A program made the translations under genes and the position numbers. Below the pieces are notes generated by a model that was not told the DNA's origin, did no database searches, and saw nothing but the letters and a program-made list of their open reading frames with translations. A DNA stretch of 64,000 bases from Imbricaverruca yamaguchii (Eukaryota; Arthropoda; Thecostraca; Neoverrucidae): contig JAOTOL010001468.1 in assembly GCA_034440575.1 (NCBI GenBank), positions 888,501 to 952,500 of the forward strand. The letters are read 5' to 3'. Shown here in pieces: positions 45,873 to 57,369 of the stretch (position 1 is its first letter; every line of letters begins with the position of its first letter).

Positions 45873-46895
45873 TCCAGCCGGGTGCCCAGCCTGGGCCCGC
45901 CTCTGACAGGAGCCCGGCTGGCGGTACAGTCACGTGGTACCCGCCACCACCACTACAGTCACAGCCGGGTGCCCAGCCTGGGCCCGCCTCTGACAGGAGC
46001 CCGGCTGGCGGTACAGTCACGTGGTACCCGCCAGCCCCAACTACAGCCACAGCCGGGTGCCCAGCCTGGGCCCGCCTCTGACAGGAGCCCGGCTGGCGGT
46101 GCAGTCACGTGGTACCCGCCACAACTACAGCCACAGCCGGGTGCCCAGCCTGGGCCCGCCTCTGACAGGAGCCGGCTGGCGGATACAGTCACGTGGTACC
46201 CGCCACCACAACTACAGCCACAGCCGGGTGCCCAGCCTGGGCCCGCCTCTGACAGGAGCCCGGCTGGCGGTACAGTCACGTGGTACCCGCCACCACAACT
46301 ACAGTCACAGCCGGGTGCCCAGCCTGGGCCCGCCTCTGACAGGAGCCCGGCTGGCGGTACAGTCACGTGGTACCCGCCACCACAACTACAGCCACAGCCG
46401 GGTGCCCAGCCTGGGCCCGCCTCTGACAGGAGCCCGGCTGGCGGTACAGTCACGTGGTACCCGCCACCACTACAGTCACAGCCGGGTGCCCAGCCTGGGC
46501 CCGCCTCTGACAGGAGCCCGGCTGGCGGTACAGTCACGTGGTACCCGCCACCACACCTACAGTCACAGCCGGGTGCCCAGCCTGGGTCCGCCTCTGACAG
46601 GAGCCCGGCTGGCGGTACAGTCACGTGGTACCCGCCACCACTACAGTCACAGCCGGGTGCCCAGCCTGGGCTCGCCTCTGACAGGAGCCCGGCTGGCGGT
46701 ACAGTCACGTGGTACCCGCCACCACTACAGTCACAGCCGGGTGCCCAGCCTGGGCTCGCCTCTGACAGGAGCCCGGCTGGCGGTACAGTCACGTGGTACC
46801 CGCCACCACAACTACAGCCACAGCCGGGTGCCCAGCCTGGGTCCGCCTCTGACAGGAGCCCGGCTGGCGGTACAGTCACGTGGTACCCGTCGCCG
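45873..46895. repeat. 84/87-bp minisatellite, twelve units, open in several frames
   Basis: Units contain CAGCCGGGTGCCCAGCCTGG, GCCCGCCTCTGACAGGAGCC, CGGCTGGCGGTACAGTCACG and TGGTACCCGCCAC. They are 84 or 87 bp, differing by three bases in the CACAACTAC part. One unit (about 46,171-46,186) has a one-base deletion compensated by a one-base insertion 11 bp later. Two plus-strand frames and one minus-strand frame span the array (404, 355 and 306 codons). No start context, splice site or domain supports translation. Confidence 0.95.
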
Positions 46896-47404
46896 CAGCG
46901 CCTTCGCCACGGCCGCAGCCGCAGTCGTGTGCACGGTCACGGTGGAAACAAAAACGGTAACGGCAGACCCGGCTCCCGACCAGGTGGCAGCCGGCGTCCG
47001 ACGGCCGGCGCTGGCGCTGGCGGGTGCCGACCTCGTACCCGACCATGGACAGAGAGGCAGGGTTAAAATATTGGCTTTTTTTCGTTAGGTGTGAGATGTT
47101 GAAACGAGCATAGCAGGATGTCGAAATCTGACATGTAAGTAGTGTAATTTAAAATGCTTTTGATGTCTTTCAGACTAAAATTCGAGTTGATGGTGTAGGT
47201 AATTATGACTGGACCTTTATCATTTGTTTTGAGGTTTATACTTTAGGAAGAGCTATATTTCATAAACGAGATACTGTTAGAAAGGAGACATGAATAGTTC
47301 ATATCCAGGAGCAGGATGCCGATACTTCTGGAAGGATGTCGATTGAGTGTTCAGAATGTGGTATATTCCACCCTATTTCGCGAGTAATTTATCACTGTAG
47401 AGAG

Positions 47405-47828
47405 GTCACCGTCCGTCCATGGACAGAGAGGTCACCGTCCATCCATGGGCAGAAAGGTCAACATCCGTCCATGGATAGAGAGATCACCGTCCGTCCATGG
47501 ACAGAGAGGTCACCGTACGTCCATGGGCAGAGAGGTCACCATCCGTCCATGGAGAGAGAGGTCACCGTCCGTTCATAGATAGACGGGTCACCGTCCGTCC
47601 ATGGGCCGAGAGGTCACCGTCCATCCATGGACAGAGAGGTCACCGTCCATCCATGGGCCGAGAGGTCACCGTCCATCCATGGACAGAGAGGTCACCGTCC
47701 GTATATGGACAGAGTGGTCACCGTCCGTTCATGGACAGAGGTCATCGTACGTCCATGGATAGAGAGGTCACCACCGTCCGTCCAGGGACAGAGAGGTCAC
47801 CGTCCGTCCATGGACAGAGAGGTCACCG
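47405..47828. repeat. 26-bp minisatellite
   Basis: About 16 units of CGTCCGTCCATGGACAGAGA plus GGTCAC, exact 26-bp spacing with small substitutions. Confidence 0.96.
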
Positions 47829-47834
47829 TCACTT

Positions 47835-48370
47835 AGCCATAGCAGCTCTGCGACTAGTGGAGACGGGCGGCGGGAAAAGGGGAACCTCCACAGCCACCTG
47901 GGTATGCAGCAGTACGTGACACCTGACCTTAGCAGCTCTGAGACTAGTGGAGACGGGCGGCGGGGAAAGGGGAATCTCCCCAGCCACCTGGGTATGCAAC
48001 CACCTGGGCACACGACACCTGACCGTAGCAGCTCTGCGGTCTGTGTGGTGGGGTGGGGGCGTGGGGCGAGGGGCGGGGCCGCCTCTCGCGGCTGCCAGGA
48101 AATACCACACCACGGATCGACGGCTCTCTATGGCGAACAAACGGCGCCGTTTAAAGCGAGATAAACGGCCCCGACTGAGCGTACAGGCGAGCGGGGAGGG
48201 GCCGGCACGTGTCCGTTGTTGTGGCGGGATGCGGTGTGGGTGGGTGGGGGGGGGGTGATTGGTGGGACGCGGTCCGTGCTGGGATTGCTTTCCGGTATGG
48301 GCCGGCACGTGCCTGTTGTGGAGGGATGCGGTGGGGGCTGGTGGGACGCGGTCCGTGCTGGTGTTCCTTC
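47835..48370. repeat. Two families of about 95-bp short tandem duplications
   Basis: At 47,835-48,045, CTTAGCAGCTCTGCGACTAG, GGAGACGGGCGGCGGG and CAGCCACCTGGGTATGCA recur in two and a half units. At 48,195-48,370, GGGCCGGCACGTGTCCGTTG and GGTGGGACGCGGTCCGTGCT recur twice, with a nine-base G tract between. Confidence 0.85.
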
Positions 48371-49233
48371 CTGGTGTGGGGCGGCCCTTCGCTGTATGTG
48401 GTCACCCTCTCATCAATTCAGCCGACGGCGTACGGAATACTACTGAGCACGATTCAGAGACACCTACGGGACGCTTCTGAGCACGCCCAGGAGACACGTA
48501 CGTGAGCTTCTGAGCACGCCGGGAGACACGTTTGCCACGGGTATTCGACGGGCAACAAGTCAATCTTCGGCGGCTGATTATTCGAGACCGCATTGCCTAT
48601 CACATGCAATGCGCACGATAACAGAAACAAACTCAGCAGCAACCTGCAATGCGCTGGGGAAAAAAATTGTCCAACTGGCGGCTCAGTCACTCAAAGTGAG
48701 ATAATCTCCTCGCTTTGTGAGAAATGTATCTCAGAAGTCTCGATTCCAATGGTTTTCATTTCACCTCAATTGTGTTATCGTAGCCATGATCAGAGCGCTT
48801 TGGATAACATTTTCCAACCGTAACGCACGAGTTACAACGTGTCGATTATAAGCTGGTAGACAAAATAGTGCAGTTTCCAACGATGCGCAATAGTCGATGA
48901 ATGTTCATGCTTTCGTAGCGATGAGATGGCGACAGGTGGTACCCACTATGCACTGCAACACTCTTCAACGATGCTACTCACCCAAGTCGCCATCTACCTA
49001 CCCCCCCTCCACCCCACACACACACACACACACACATCTGGGTAGATCCAGTCTGTAAAGCCATTTGTGGTCCATGTGCATAATATGGCCGGGTGTGATG
49101 CGTGTGCACAATATTGTCCCGTGTTGTCCATGTGCACAAAATGGCCGGATGTGATCCTGTCACTCTCGTGTTCTGTGCACAACATGGACGATGTTTTTCG
49201 GCTGTTCCTGCAAGTTATGCATGCATGGAAATT

Positions 49234-49546
49234 GCGTGAGACGAAATGTACGACCCTCAATATACCAGGAGGTGCTGAGTTTACATCAAAAGTAACGTTA
49301 GGGATTATGCTATATTACTCAACGTTTCGGCCAGGGCCCATCGTCAGGAGTGAGGCAACACTCCTGAGTGAGGCAACACTCCTGACGATGGCCCCTGACC
49401 GAAACGTTGAGTAATATAGCATAATCCCTAACGTTATTTTCTATGTAAACTCAGCACCTCCTGGTATATTGAAGGTCGTATATTTCGTCTCACGCAATGT
49501 ATAAAACCCAGGAGCACTTAAGAGCCATTCTTCGTTGTATTAAACA
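49234..49546 (+). mobile_element. Short retroelement-like repeat, copy 3: near-perfect 266-bp palindrome
   Basis: A 13-bp duplication ATGCATGGAAATT flanks it (49,221-49,233 and 49,547-49,559). The left arm (49,232-49,352, starting TTGCGTGAGACG) is the near-exact inverse of 49,377-49,497, with a 24-bp spacer. After the palindrome comes the family tail (ACCCAGGAGCACTTAAGAGC to ATTAAAC) found at 13.9 kb. Each arm carries CTGACGA, a short hairpin and GAAACGTTGAGT in its own sense (49,351-49,317 minus; 49,378-49,412 plus). The plus half carries the full tail, so the left half is read as an inverted partial copy. Penelope-like origin is inference. Confidence 0.75.
49378..49412 (+). ncRNA. Hammerhead-ribozyme-like core (candidate, possibly decayed)
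   Basis: ACTC (helix I strand), CTGACGA (fits CUGANGA), then TGGCCCCTGACC (helix II, one mismatch; the related copies keep GGCC/GGCC or GGCC/GGCT), then GAAAC, then GTT (fits the NUH cleavage triplet), then GAGT, which pairs with ACTC. Helix III is only AC/GT with no loop, as in minimal hammerheads thought to act as dimers. Position 10.1 is T rather than the usual G. No activity can be inferred from sequence alone. Confidence 0.4.
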
Positions 49547-49802
49547 ATGCATGGAAATTTGTCCATCAGATCACTGGACGATGGAATATCCAATGCGCGC
49601 TATCAATGTTCATTGATGTGATGTGTGATATTGAATACGACGTGTCACACAGACCCGTGGGGCAGGGACTGTCGCGCCAAGATGTGAAGCTGATGGACGA
49701 ACAACACAATGTCTTCGCGGCAGTCGGTGAATCGTTTGCCCTGCTGGAGCTCCGTCGTCCAGAAGGCCGGTGTGCCTACATCCGCAATACGTCAGGGCGT
49801 CG

Positions 49803-49955
49803 GGCTTAGTTGGGCTTAGTTGGACTTAGTTGGGCTTATTTGGTCTGAATTTGTCTTAGTTGGGCTTAGTTGGGCTTAGTTGGTCTGAATTGGGCTTAGT
49901 TGGGCTTAGTTGGGCTTATTTGGTCTGAATTGGGCTCGTTTGGGCTTAGTTGCGA
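49803..49955. repeat. 10-bp repeat (TTAGTTGGGC)n
   Basis: About 14 units of TTAGTTGGGC with TTATTTGGTC and TGAATTGGGC variants, some in a repeated order. Confidence 0.93.
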
Positions 49956-50006
49956 TCGTCCTTAGTGGCTTAGCACTGTTCGCACCACACCCTCACATTG
50001 GTCTCA

Positions 50007-50185
50007 CAATGGCCCACTCGACTAGGCACACCAATACGACAGAGGCGGGCAAGGTCACATATGTGAGCCACACACACGTCTGCCGCCAATGGCCCACCCG
50101 ACTAGGCGGCACACCAATACGACAGAGGCGGGCAAGGCCCCAGATGTGAGCCACACACACGTCTGCCGCCAATGGCCCACTCTAC
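50007..50185. repeat. 80/83-bp tandem duplication
   Basis: CAATGGCCCACTCGACTAGG, CACACCAATACGACAGAGGC, GGGCAAGGTC and GAGCCACACACACGTCTGCC recur in two units plus the start of a third. Confidence 0.9.
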
Positions 50186-51419
50186 AAGATTAATTACACA
50201 TAGGCAGTCACGTGACAACTGGCTAAACATTGCCCGATTCCATCGTATGCACAGCATCAGGTGCTACCGATCGAAATACCGACGTCAAGGGCTGTTAGTC
50301 CTCTTCGATCGGAGCATATCCTGCCATGATGTGATATTTAAGGCAACAACTGTGTTATAACTGTGCAACCACCGTACGGCTGACACTGATGTGGCAGTGC
50401 TGACACCTAATTCATCTATTCCATCCCTATAGGATTCATGGTTCAACTGAACACTACGGCAAACTAGTTACAGGTCCATAGACGGTCGCACCTATTGTCA
50501 TAAAAAGATGACCAATATTGCCTGAAAGGCTTCATTCCGACATTAACGTTATTTCTTGATGGGAAAGACCACATGCAAGAAAGTGGCTGCGTGACTTTTG
50601 AGTGCACACAGCAGCAAATTACCTCATCAATCACCAACAATGCGCAGCTTCAGCATGCTCGTGCAGGAATAAGGGTGTCGTCGGAATGTTTGCCTTTGCT
50701 CAGCATGAGAGCAGCTGTAGTGGCGCCGACATGCCAGATGTGCCACATGCGAGGTCACACGTGACAAAGGGCGTGCTTCTGGCTGGTTATAGCCTCGTTT
50801 CCAACACGACAACTTGGCGGACGAGGCCACACCACCGTGGAAAGGTAAATACTGTAAAGGCGTAAGGTAGGAAGTAAATGACTGTGTTTTCCGGCCACAA
50901 TAGCCGTGGCTGATCAACACTAACAGAGTACATGTGAAACAGCACACAGCCCCAGGAGTAGGAACCCCGGGGGCGGGACAGAGGCGGCAGCGGTTCTATC
51001 CCATCAGCTGACCTTAGACGAGTTAAACATTGACCACGTGGACGATGAATGGCTACTACTACTACTATTACTACTACTTCGAAATGGCTCCTATCCCTCC
51101 TTCAACTTTGGGTCAGTGCCTAATCCTTTGTATACAGCCAACCAAGTTAGCACACACACATGAACACCGACGGTGCCGTAAAAACCGGCGCGTGTCATGA
51201 ACGAAGGGCATCGGTGAAAGCTCGGCGTAATTAATTACGCTTCCTCTCCAGACGGGTGTTGATGATCGCAGCGGTGTCAGCACCTCGTTCAGCCGGCGCT
51301 GGGTCGGCGTGGCCGGCATCGGCACGGATCGCCCCTGGGCCCCAACCTGCTGCCACGATGGTCTCACCATGCGGGACTATTTTAGACGCTATTTACACAG
51401 AGCGAGTTGACATTAATGA

Positions 51420-51770
51420 ATACGCCTGAATCGGCGCCAGCGACCGTCAACCGTGCCAGCGGCGACGCCGGCGGCGGTCGGCGCTGGCGCCGGCGCTGGT
51501 GCTGGTGCTGGCGCGGGCCGGCTGCCAGCCGCCGGCGACGGAAGTGGCCGCCATACGTCAGCGGCGCCGACACCGCCCGCCCGGCCCCAATCGGCCGCCG
51601 GCACATTCGACGTCACGCTCCGTGTCGTCCACGCCGCTGACGTCACGGCGACGGGCGCCCGGGGCGGTCCGGGTCACACCCTGCGCCGCCTGCGGCTCTC
51701 GGGTCATAGTGAGGGACACCCATGATGGTAAGGTCACGTCCTGAGGTCATGGCGAGCGGCGCCCGGGGCG
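51420..51770. other. GC-rich, CpG-rich patch
   Basis: Dense GGCGCTGGCGCCGGCGCTGG-type sequence with overlapping alanine/arginine-rich frames on both strands and no domain. It could be a CpG island or an old GC-rich minisatellite. Confidence 0.4.
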
Positions 51771-52213
51771 ATGAAGCCACAGTGCGCAGCATCAGGTGCT
51801 GCAGGCCAAAATACAGACGCCTGGGCTTTGTTCTGTGTTGCAGGAGATCTCCTGCGGACTGAGGGCATCCTCGCCAGACTCCACGGCTATTATCATGTAC
51901 GTTCTTCATTCAGTGATATGCTCCATACTTGCTGAACCACGGCATTATTGACACAGGTTGAAAACGATTTATTAGTCTTAATTTCGTTTTGCGGCGTTTT
52001 GTGTCTGAAGATGACGGTTGCGGTATGCGTCGCAGCGGCATAACGGCGTCAGTTGCAGATGGTCTCCATTGGTAGTATAATATTTGTCTACCCATTTGAT
52101 GGCATTCAGTAGTGCAGTGCATGCCGTGACACATCCCTGCGTGACGGACTTTGTCGTGATGTCATAGAGTCTCAGTCGTGCTGAAGAACCGATCGAGATA
52201 ATAGAATGCATTT

Positions 52214-52214
52214 A

Positions 52215-52290
<76 letters not shown>
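52214..52290. repeat. (TA)n microsatellite
   Basis: About 36 TA repeats. Another (TA)n of about 20 units lies at 56,711-56,752. Confidence 0.98.
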
Positions 52291-52924
52291 TATAAGGAGC
52301 CAATTCCGATTACAACTTTCATTTCCACAGGCATCACCTGTCATTCGGTTTATAAATAATGTGATCTTCTCTGTACAATTAACCCGATGCACATGTAAAC
52401 ATGACGTATATGCATACCAGCTGACACCAACTTTTTACCTGAACATAAATGAGTCCGCATGTTTTGTTGGGGTGGTTTTGTGGCATAGGATCCCCTGACG
52501 AGCACAGCTTGTTGCGTGGATCCAGAACCTACCACTTGGTGCGGGGGGGGGTGGGTCGGCAGAACTTTAGCCGAGAGCTCAGCACGTCGTCAATGCACTG
52601 GCACGGCCAGGAGGACGCTATACGTTATAGACTAGGCCGGTACTGCGTCCCCGGCTTTGTAGGACCAGCTACCAACTAACACTAAGCACTACCAGTCGAA
52701 TGCGATAGAGGAGCGTGTGAAACGTCGTCTTGGCAATACAGGGAGGAGAACAATGCGAGCCGGCGTTATGACTAATCCTAGCCCAGCTACCTGGCCAGCA
52801 CCTGGTACGAGTTGTTGGATATTGGACGTCACGGTCTCAGAATAGAAAATAGCATGCTAGGTCACGAAGTCGTTCGGCGGCATCAATAACGTGCTGCAGT
52901 TTATGTGTGAAGGTGTGTCAATGT

Positions 52925-53048
52925 TAATCTCTTCAAATTTTCCCATCATTGGCCTTCGACAGAAATTTTCTCATCAGTGGCCTTTAATTTTGACCTTTGA
53001 ATGCCATTCTTGATCTCGTCAAATTTTTTCATCAGTGGCCTTCAATAA
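52925..53048. repeat. Degenerate short repeat, three copies
   Basis: TCAAATTTTCCCATCATTGG plus CCTTCGA and variants recur three times at about 45-65 bp. Confidence 0.65.
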
Positions 53049-53649
53049 AATTGCGCCAGCTAAAAATCATGCACGTTCCTTGACGAAATATTATATTCGT
53101 CAGTGGTTGGTGTCGCACATTGCACCTTCCTGCACGAAATCTGCCAGAACAAACCGACAATTCCGGCAGTACGTCACATATGACCTCGTACTTCATCTTG
53201 TGCTGATCGGTGGCATTGACCTTGGTACGGATCATGAGTACACAGTACATAGCATTAATACTGAAACAGGAGATCGCATTGTTTTGCGACCATATTTTAT
53301 AACCAGTGTGACGACCGGAAGGCTGAAAGCACTGTTGAGAATGAATGACTAGCTAACATGGAAAGTAAACAAAAACTATATACAGAAATGCTTCACATAA
53401 TTAGAGGCTCCGCCACGACCAAGAAACTGCGGGAACATCGGGTTTTCTTGGGTTGATTCATTTCATGCAAAGTTCATTGGCGTAACGCTAATTGTCGAAA
53501 ATGCTAGGACCCTGGCGGCTTTCAAGGGTGAACAAGGCATAATTCAAGGCATATTTAATGAAGGCCAACTGAAATGTTTATCATCTCATGTGAACCAAAC
53601 GAAATCGTGTACCTGATTCAGTATGCAGTAAAAAAGAATAAATGCTAGT

Positions 53650-54015
53650 TATAAATTGGCTGTCCTGAACTACAGATGGGCTGTACCGAAATGCTAGCTG
53701 TAGATGGGCTCTGCTGGACTGCTAGTTATAGACGGGCTGTGCTGAGCTGCTAGCCATTTATGGGCTGTGCTGAACTGCTAGCTATGGATAGGCTGAGCTG
53801 AACTGCTTGCTATAAACTGTCTGTGCTGAACTGCAAGCTATAGACGGACTGTGCTGAACCGCTAGCTATTAATTGGTTATGCTGAACTGCTTGCTATAAA
53901 TTGTCTGTGCTGAACTGCTAGCTATAGACGGACTGTGCTGAACTGCTAGCCATAAATTGGCTGTGCGGAACTGCAAGCTATAAATTGGCTGTGCTAAAAT
54001 GCGAGCAATTGATAG
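53650..54015. repeat. 28-bp minisatellite (GCTGAACTGCTAGCTATAAA...)
   Basis: About 13 units of GCTGTGCTGAACTGCTAGCT plus ATAGACGG at 28-bp spacing. Units contain the partial palindrome GCTAGC. Confidence 0.93.
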
Positions 54016-54589
54016 GCTGAGCGGGTGGAGCGGTGCCCATTCGGCACGTCTACCGTTACATGAAAACGATTGTATCTGTGTGTGTGTGCAGACGGGAAGG
54101 GGAGAGGACATCTAATCCACTCAAGAAAATGAGAGTGAATCAGGTTATTGGTAGGTCTCGCTGCGTTGCGCCGAAAAATATATGTTTAGTGAGTGGATAG
54201 GATGGAATATGATGTGCTCTGAGCTTTCCAGAGTCCACTTTCGGACCGCAATTCAGGATTGGAGTGAGTAGGGTAATATTTTACATTCGTTGATGGAACT
54301 CCCAAGCATGGATATTCCATTTATGAAAGTCGTGCGACGAAGCTACGTCAGATTTACCGACGTCGGGAACTTAGCCAGCTGACTGCAACACCGCCACCCG
54401 TACACACCCGAGGGGAGGATGGAGGTGTCGAATGGGTGGCGTCGCGGGACATTCGGCGTGGTTGTGGTCATTATGGGGGTGGCAATTAAGCCCCAATTCG
54501 TTGGCATCACAGGAGACCTGTCTGGAAACTGCGCTGGAGGTACCGATTCGGTATCAATAATAGTCCATTCCAGTATTTGTGTATAGAGG

Positions 54590-56250
54590 ATGAAGTGCGG
54601 ATTCAGAGGCGCCATCAGCTGGTGTAGGAAACTACAAGGGGACCATGACCCCCCCCCCTCCCCTCCAATATCCGTAGGCTCTCATGGCGTTGCTTTGACA
54701 AACAACTCGCTCAAAAACAAAACCCCTCCCCCGTCCAACCGAACATTTGGACCGATCCTGCATCCGTGGTCATCGGGGATATTTATGGGCGGTGGAGGTG
54801 TCGATTCCGGGGTGTCACCAGGTATTTTTATGGGTGGTGAGGGTGGCGATTCAGGGACGTCACCATGCAATTGCATTTAGGAAAGGTTAGGGGTGGTAGG
54901 TGGTGGATCGCGGGACCTGGGCGATCCAGGGACATTTCGGAGATTTTCTTTGATAGATAAGAGCTTAAGGAGTGTACAAAGGCTTCAAGAGTGCTCCAGG
55001 GCTTGAAGAATGTCCCAGGGAAAAAAGAGTGTCCCAGGGCAAAAAAGTGTCCCCGAGCTTAAAGAGTGTTTCTGGGGATTTGTTTCGAGGTAGTGACTGT
55101 AGTGCCCATTCAGGGCCGTTCCCAGGATGTATGAGCACGAAGGATGAGCTGCCGATTTACGGGCCTTACCAGGGATGCCCTCAAGGGGTGGTGGACGTCT
55201 TTCCACATAATAAGTTAGATTATTTCAGGGTGCCAAAGTGGATGCTCTGCATAATCTGGCACGAGCCCAATAAAATGATGAGTGCAGGGCTCTCAAGATC
55301 TCACAATAATCGGGTGGGGGTCGGGGTAGGAGTGTGGGTGGGCAACATATAGAATAAATCTGGATGTCGAGGTCGATCGGTGGAGCCGTCTATGCCGTCT
55401 CAGCAAAAATTGTAATTTTGCTAGGGTCAAGCCAACATTGAAAGGGAATGGCCCCACAATGTGTTACTTGCACACTCATGAGTGGATGGTGAAACCCATT
55501 GGAGGCTCAACATCTGAACTGAATCCAAAGTAAAGAAATATATATATATAAACTAAAACGCTGAGGTGGACCCTCAACAGTGCTCACAGCAATCACTAGC
55601 CAAAGGTTTTCTCTTTAGTTCTAAGAGGCCCAGATTATCCATCAGGGATCCCTCCCAACGTCAGGGAATTCCAGTAGAGCACTGTCTGGTTCACATGGGT
55701 CCTAAGGGTCATTTCCTGTTTTGGGGGCCCATCACAGTTAGCAATAGCTCTGCTAATCTCTCATTTCAAGGGAATTTCTCATATCATCTCAAATGCATCC
55801 GAGATGGAACTACCCTATCCATCTTCAGCTCCTAGGGGCCCTGTTCGTCCGTCAGGGGCCCTTTCAAATCCGAAGTGTCCGAACCCTCTCTACCCCTCAG
55901 GAGCCCTGCATTTCTGAGGGCCTTCAAATTATATTATCTGTTATATTTTTCAGCTCTTAGGTTCCCTTTCCAGGCCAGACGACCCTTTCCAACTGGCATG
56001 GGAATTCCAGCTCCCAACGAGCACTCCCTTGGCTTCACGGCGTCTTCAGGTTCTCAAGGTGGAATTCTTCGGGGGCCTCAGAGGCCTTGCAACACTATTT
56101 ATAAAATATGTTTTAATTTTATCCGGTTAAATATCTGTGCCTCTGCCTTGGGGGTCAGCAGCGGCCCTCTTGGCGGTTGCCTGCGAGACCCATCGGACCG
56201 GCCAAGGAGGACTCTCCATTCTCCCCCTCTCCCATCCCCAAACTGCTGAC
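54590..56250. other. No gene; low-grade repeats
   Basis: Contains short degenerate repeats: GGGGATATTTATGGGCGGTG twice near 54,776-54,845, and AGTGTCCCAGGGCAAAAAAG-type units at 54,990-55,075. From 55,560 there is loosely repeated text around CAGGGGCCCT. Open frames show no domain. Confidence 0.5.
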
Positions 56251-56709
56251 TACACCACTGCCTTTGTGTCATCTAACATCGGGCAAGCCGACTAGTTTTG
56301 CATTTGGGCCAGTGCCGTTTCTGGAGAGCTGCCATCCGCCATCTGTCGAGTAGTAGTTGAATTATTAGTGGTCTCCCTTGCCAACAGATGGCAGGAATGA
56401 GCCAGGAACGAGACTCGCCTGCCATGGACTTTTCCTAGCCGAAGCCCAATCTTGTCGTTAAACACATCCGGCGGTGCTTCAGTTCATCCTAAACTAGGCT
56501 TTATACGGTTCTTTCGACGCATTTATATGCAGCCTAGTTTCTGTTCGTCACATATCACGGCTGTCGCTGTAGCTCCACATGTCCACCTACAACTGCAACG
56601 TATCTTGGCGTGGCCGTTGAAAGCATGTATAGCACTGAGCATTGACATGCAATTAATGTGATCATCAATAAGGCGTTTGTGCAGCACCTTCGTTTCACCT
56701 GAAGATATT

Positions 56710-56755
<46 letters not shown>

Positions 56756-56897
56756 GTACCATGCGAGCATGAGCGTGGCTTTAAATGTTTTTGTGAGGGC
56801 ATTTCGGGTACCCACAACAATTAGGCCATCAGGCCATAGGGGAGAGCTTTCGATGCTTTCTCGATCATAAGCCTAACTCCTTATGCTGTTCGGCCGC

Positions 56898-57083
56898 CAG
56901 CATGTTGTAGAAAATCAAATAGCCGCGGCCCGTATGGCCCACCCAAGCTGTTTGGTCGCCGCTTTAGGCGGTATTTGTGCATGGGACCGGTCAGATAAAC
57001 CTGGTGTACTTCCTGACTTCCTGTCACACTCGCCAACCTCTTATCATACTTGCTGACTTATCTTCACACCTGCTGACTCCTTA
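56898..57083. repeat. Dispersed repeat, copy A (partner at 63.0 kb)
   Basis: Shares in the same orientation with 63,030-63,225: GTAGAAAATC, CTGTTTGGTCGCCGC, GGCGGTATTTGTGCATGGG, CCGGTCAGATAAACCTGGT and a series of CATACTCGCTGACTT words. The two copies bracket both large arrays at 57.4-58.5 and 60.9-62.8 kb. Confidence 0.8.
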
Positions 57084-57369
57084 TTATGCTTACCGTACTT
57101 GCCGACTCTTTCAGTGCCGCTGGCATGAGGAATTGATACATATTTTTATGCCTGTGACAACCATTTTTCACTTGACATCTATTTTAAAAGTCGACAATTG
57201 GCTGTAATAGCCACGAGTTTATTGTGGATGGCCTGAATATACGTCTTTGTCTTTGTCTTTGGCTTTGTCTTTTTCTTTGTCTGTCAGCAAGGATTGCCAC
57301 GGCTGTGGGGTACATAGCCTGCCCAGAGCAGGCCGTCCATATTGCTACGTCAGCGGACCAGTGCCCGGC

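Noticed and set aside
45852..47088. 404- and 355-codon frames as a mucin-like gene
   Set aside because: The 84/87-bp unit keeps several frames open. No start context, splice signals or non-repeat domain. The frame conservation is reported only as a finding.
49803..49955. Interstitial telomeric repeat
   Set aside because: The unit is TTAGTTGGGC, not TTAGG or TTAGGG, and variants do not drift toward a telomere motif.
53035..53352. 105-codon plus-strand frame
   Set aside because: The sequence looks less repetitive than others, but I recognise no family, an overlapping minus frame exists, and it begins inside a degenerate repeat.
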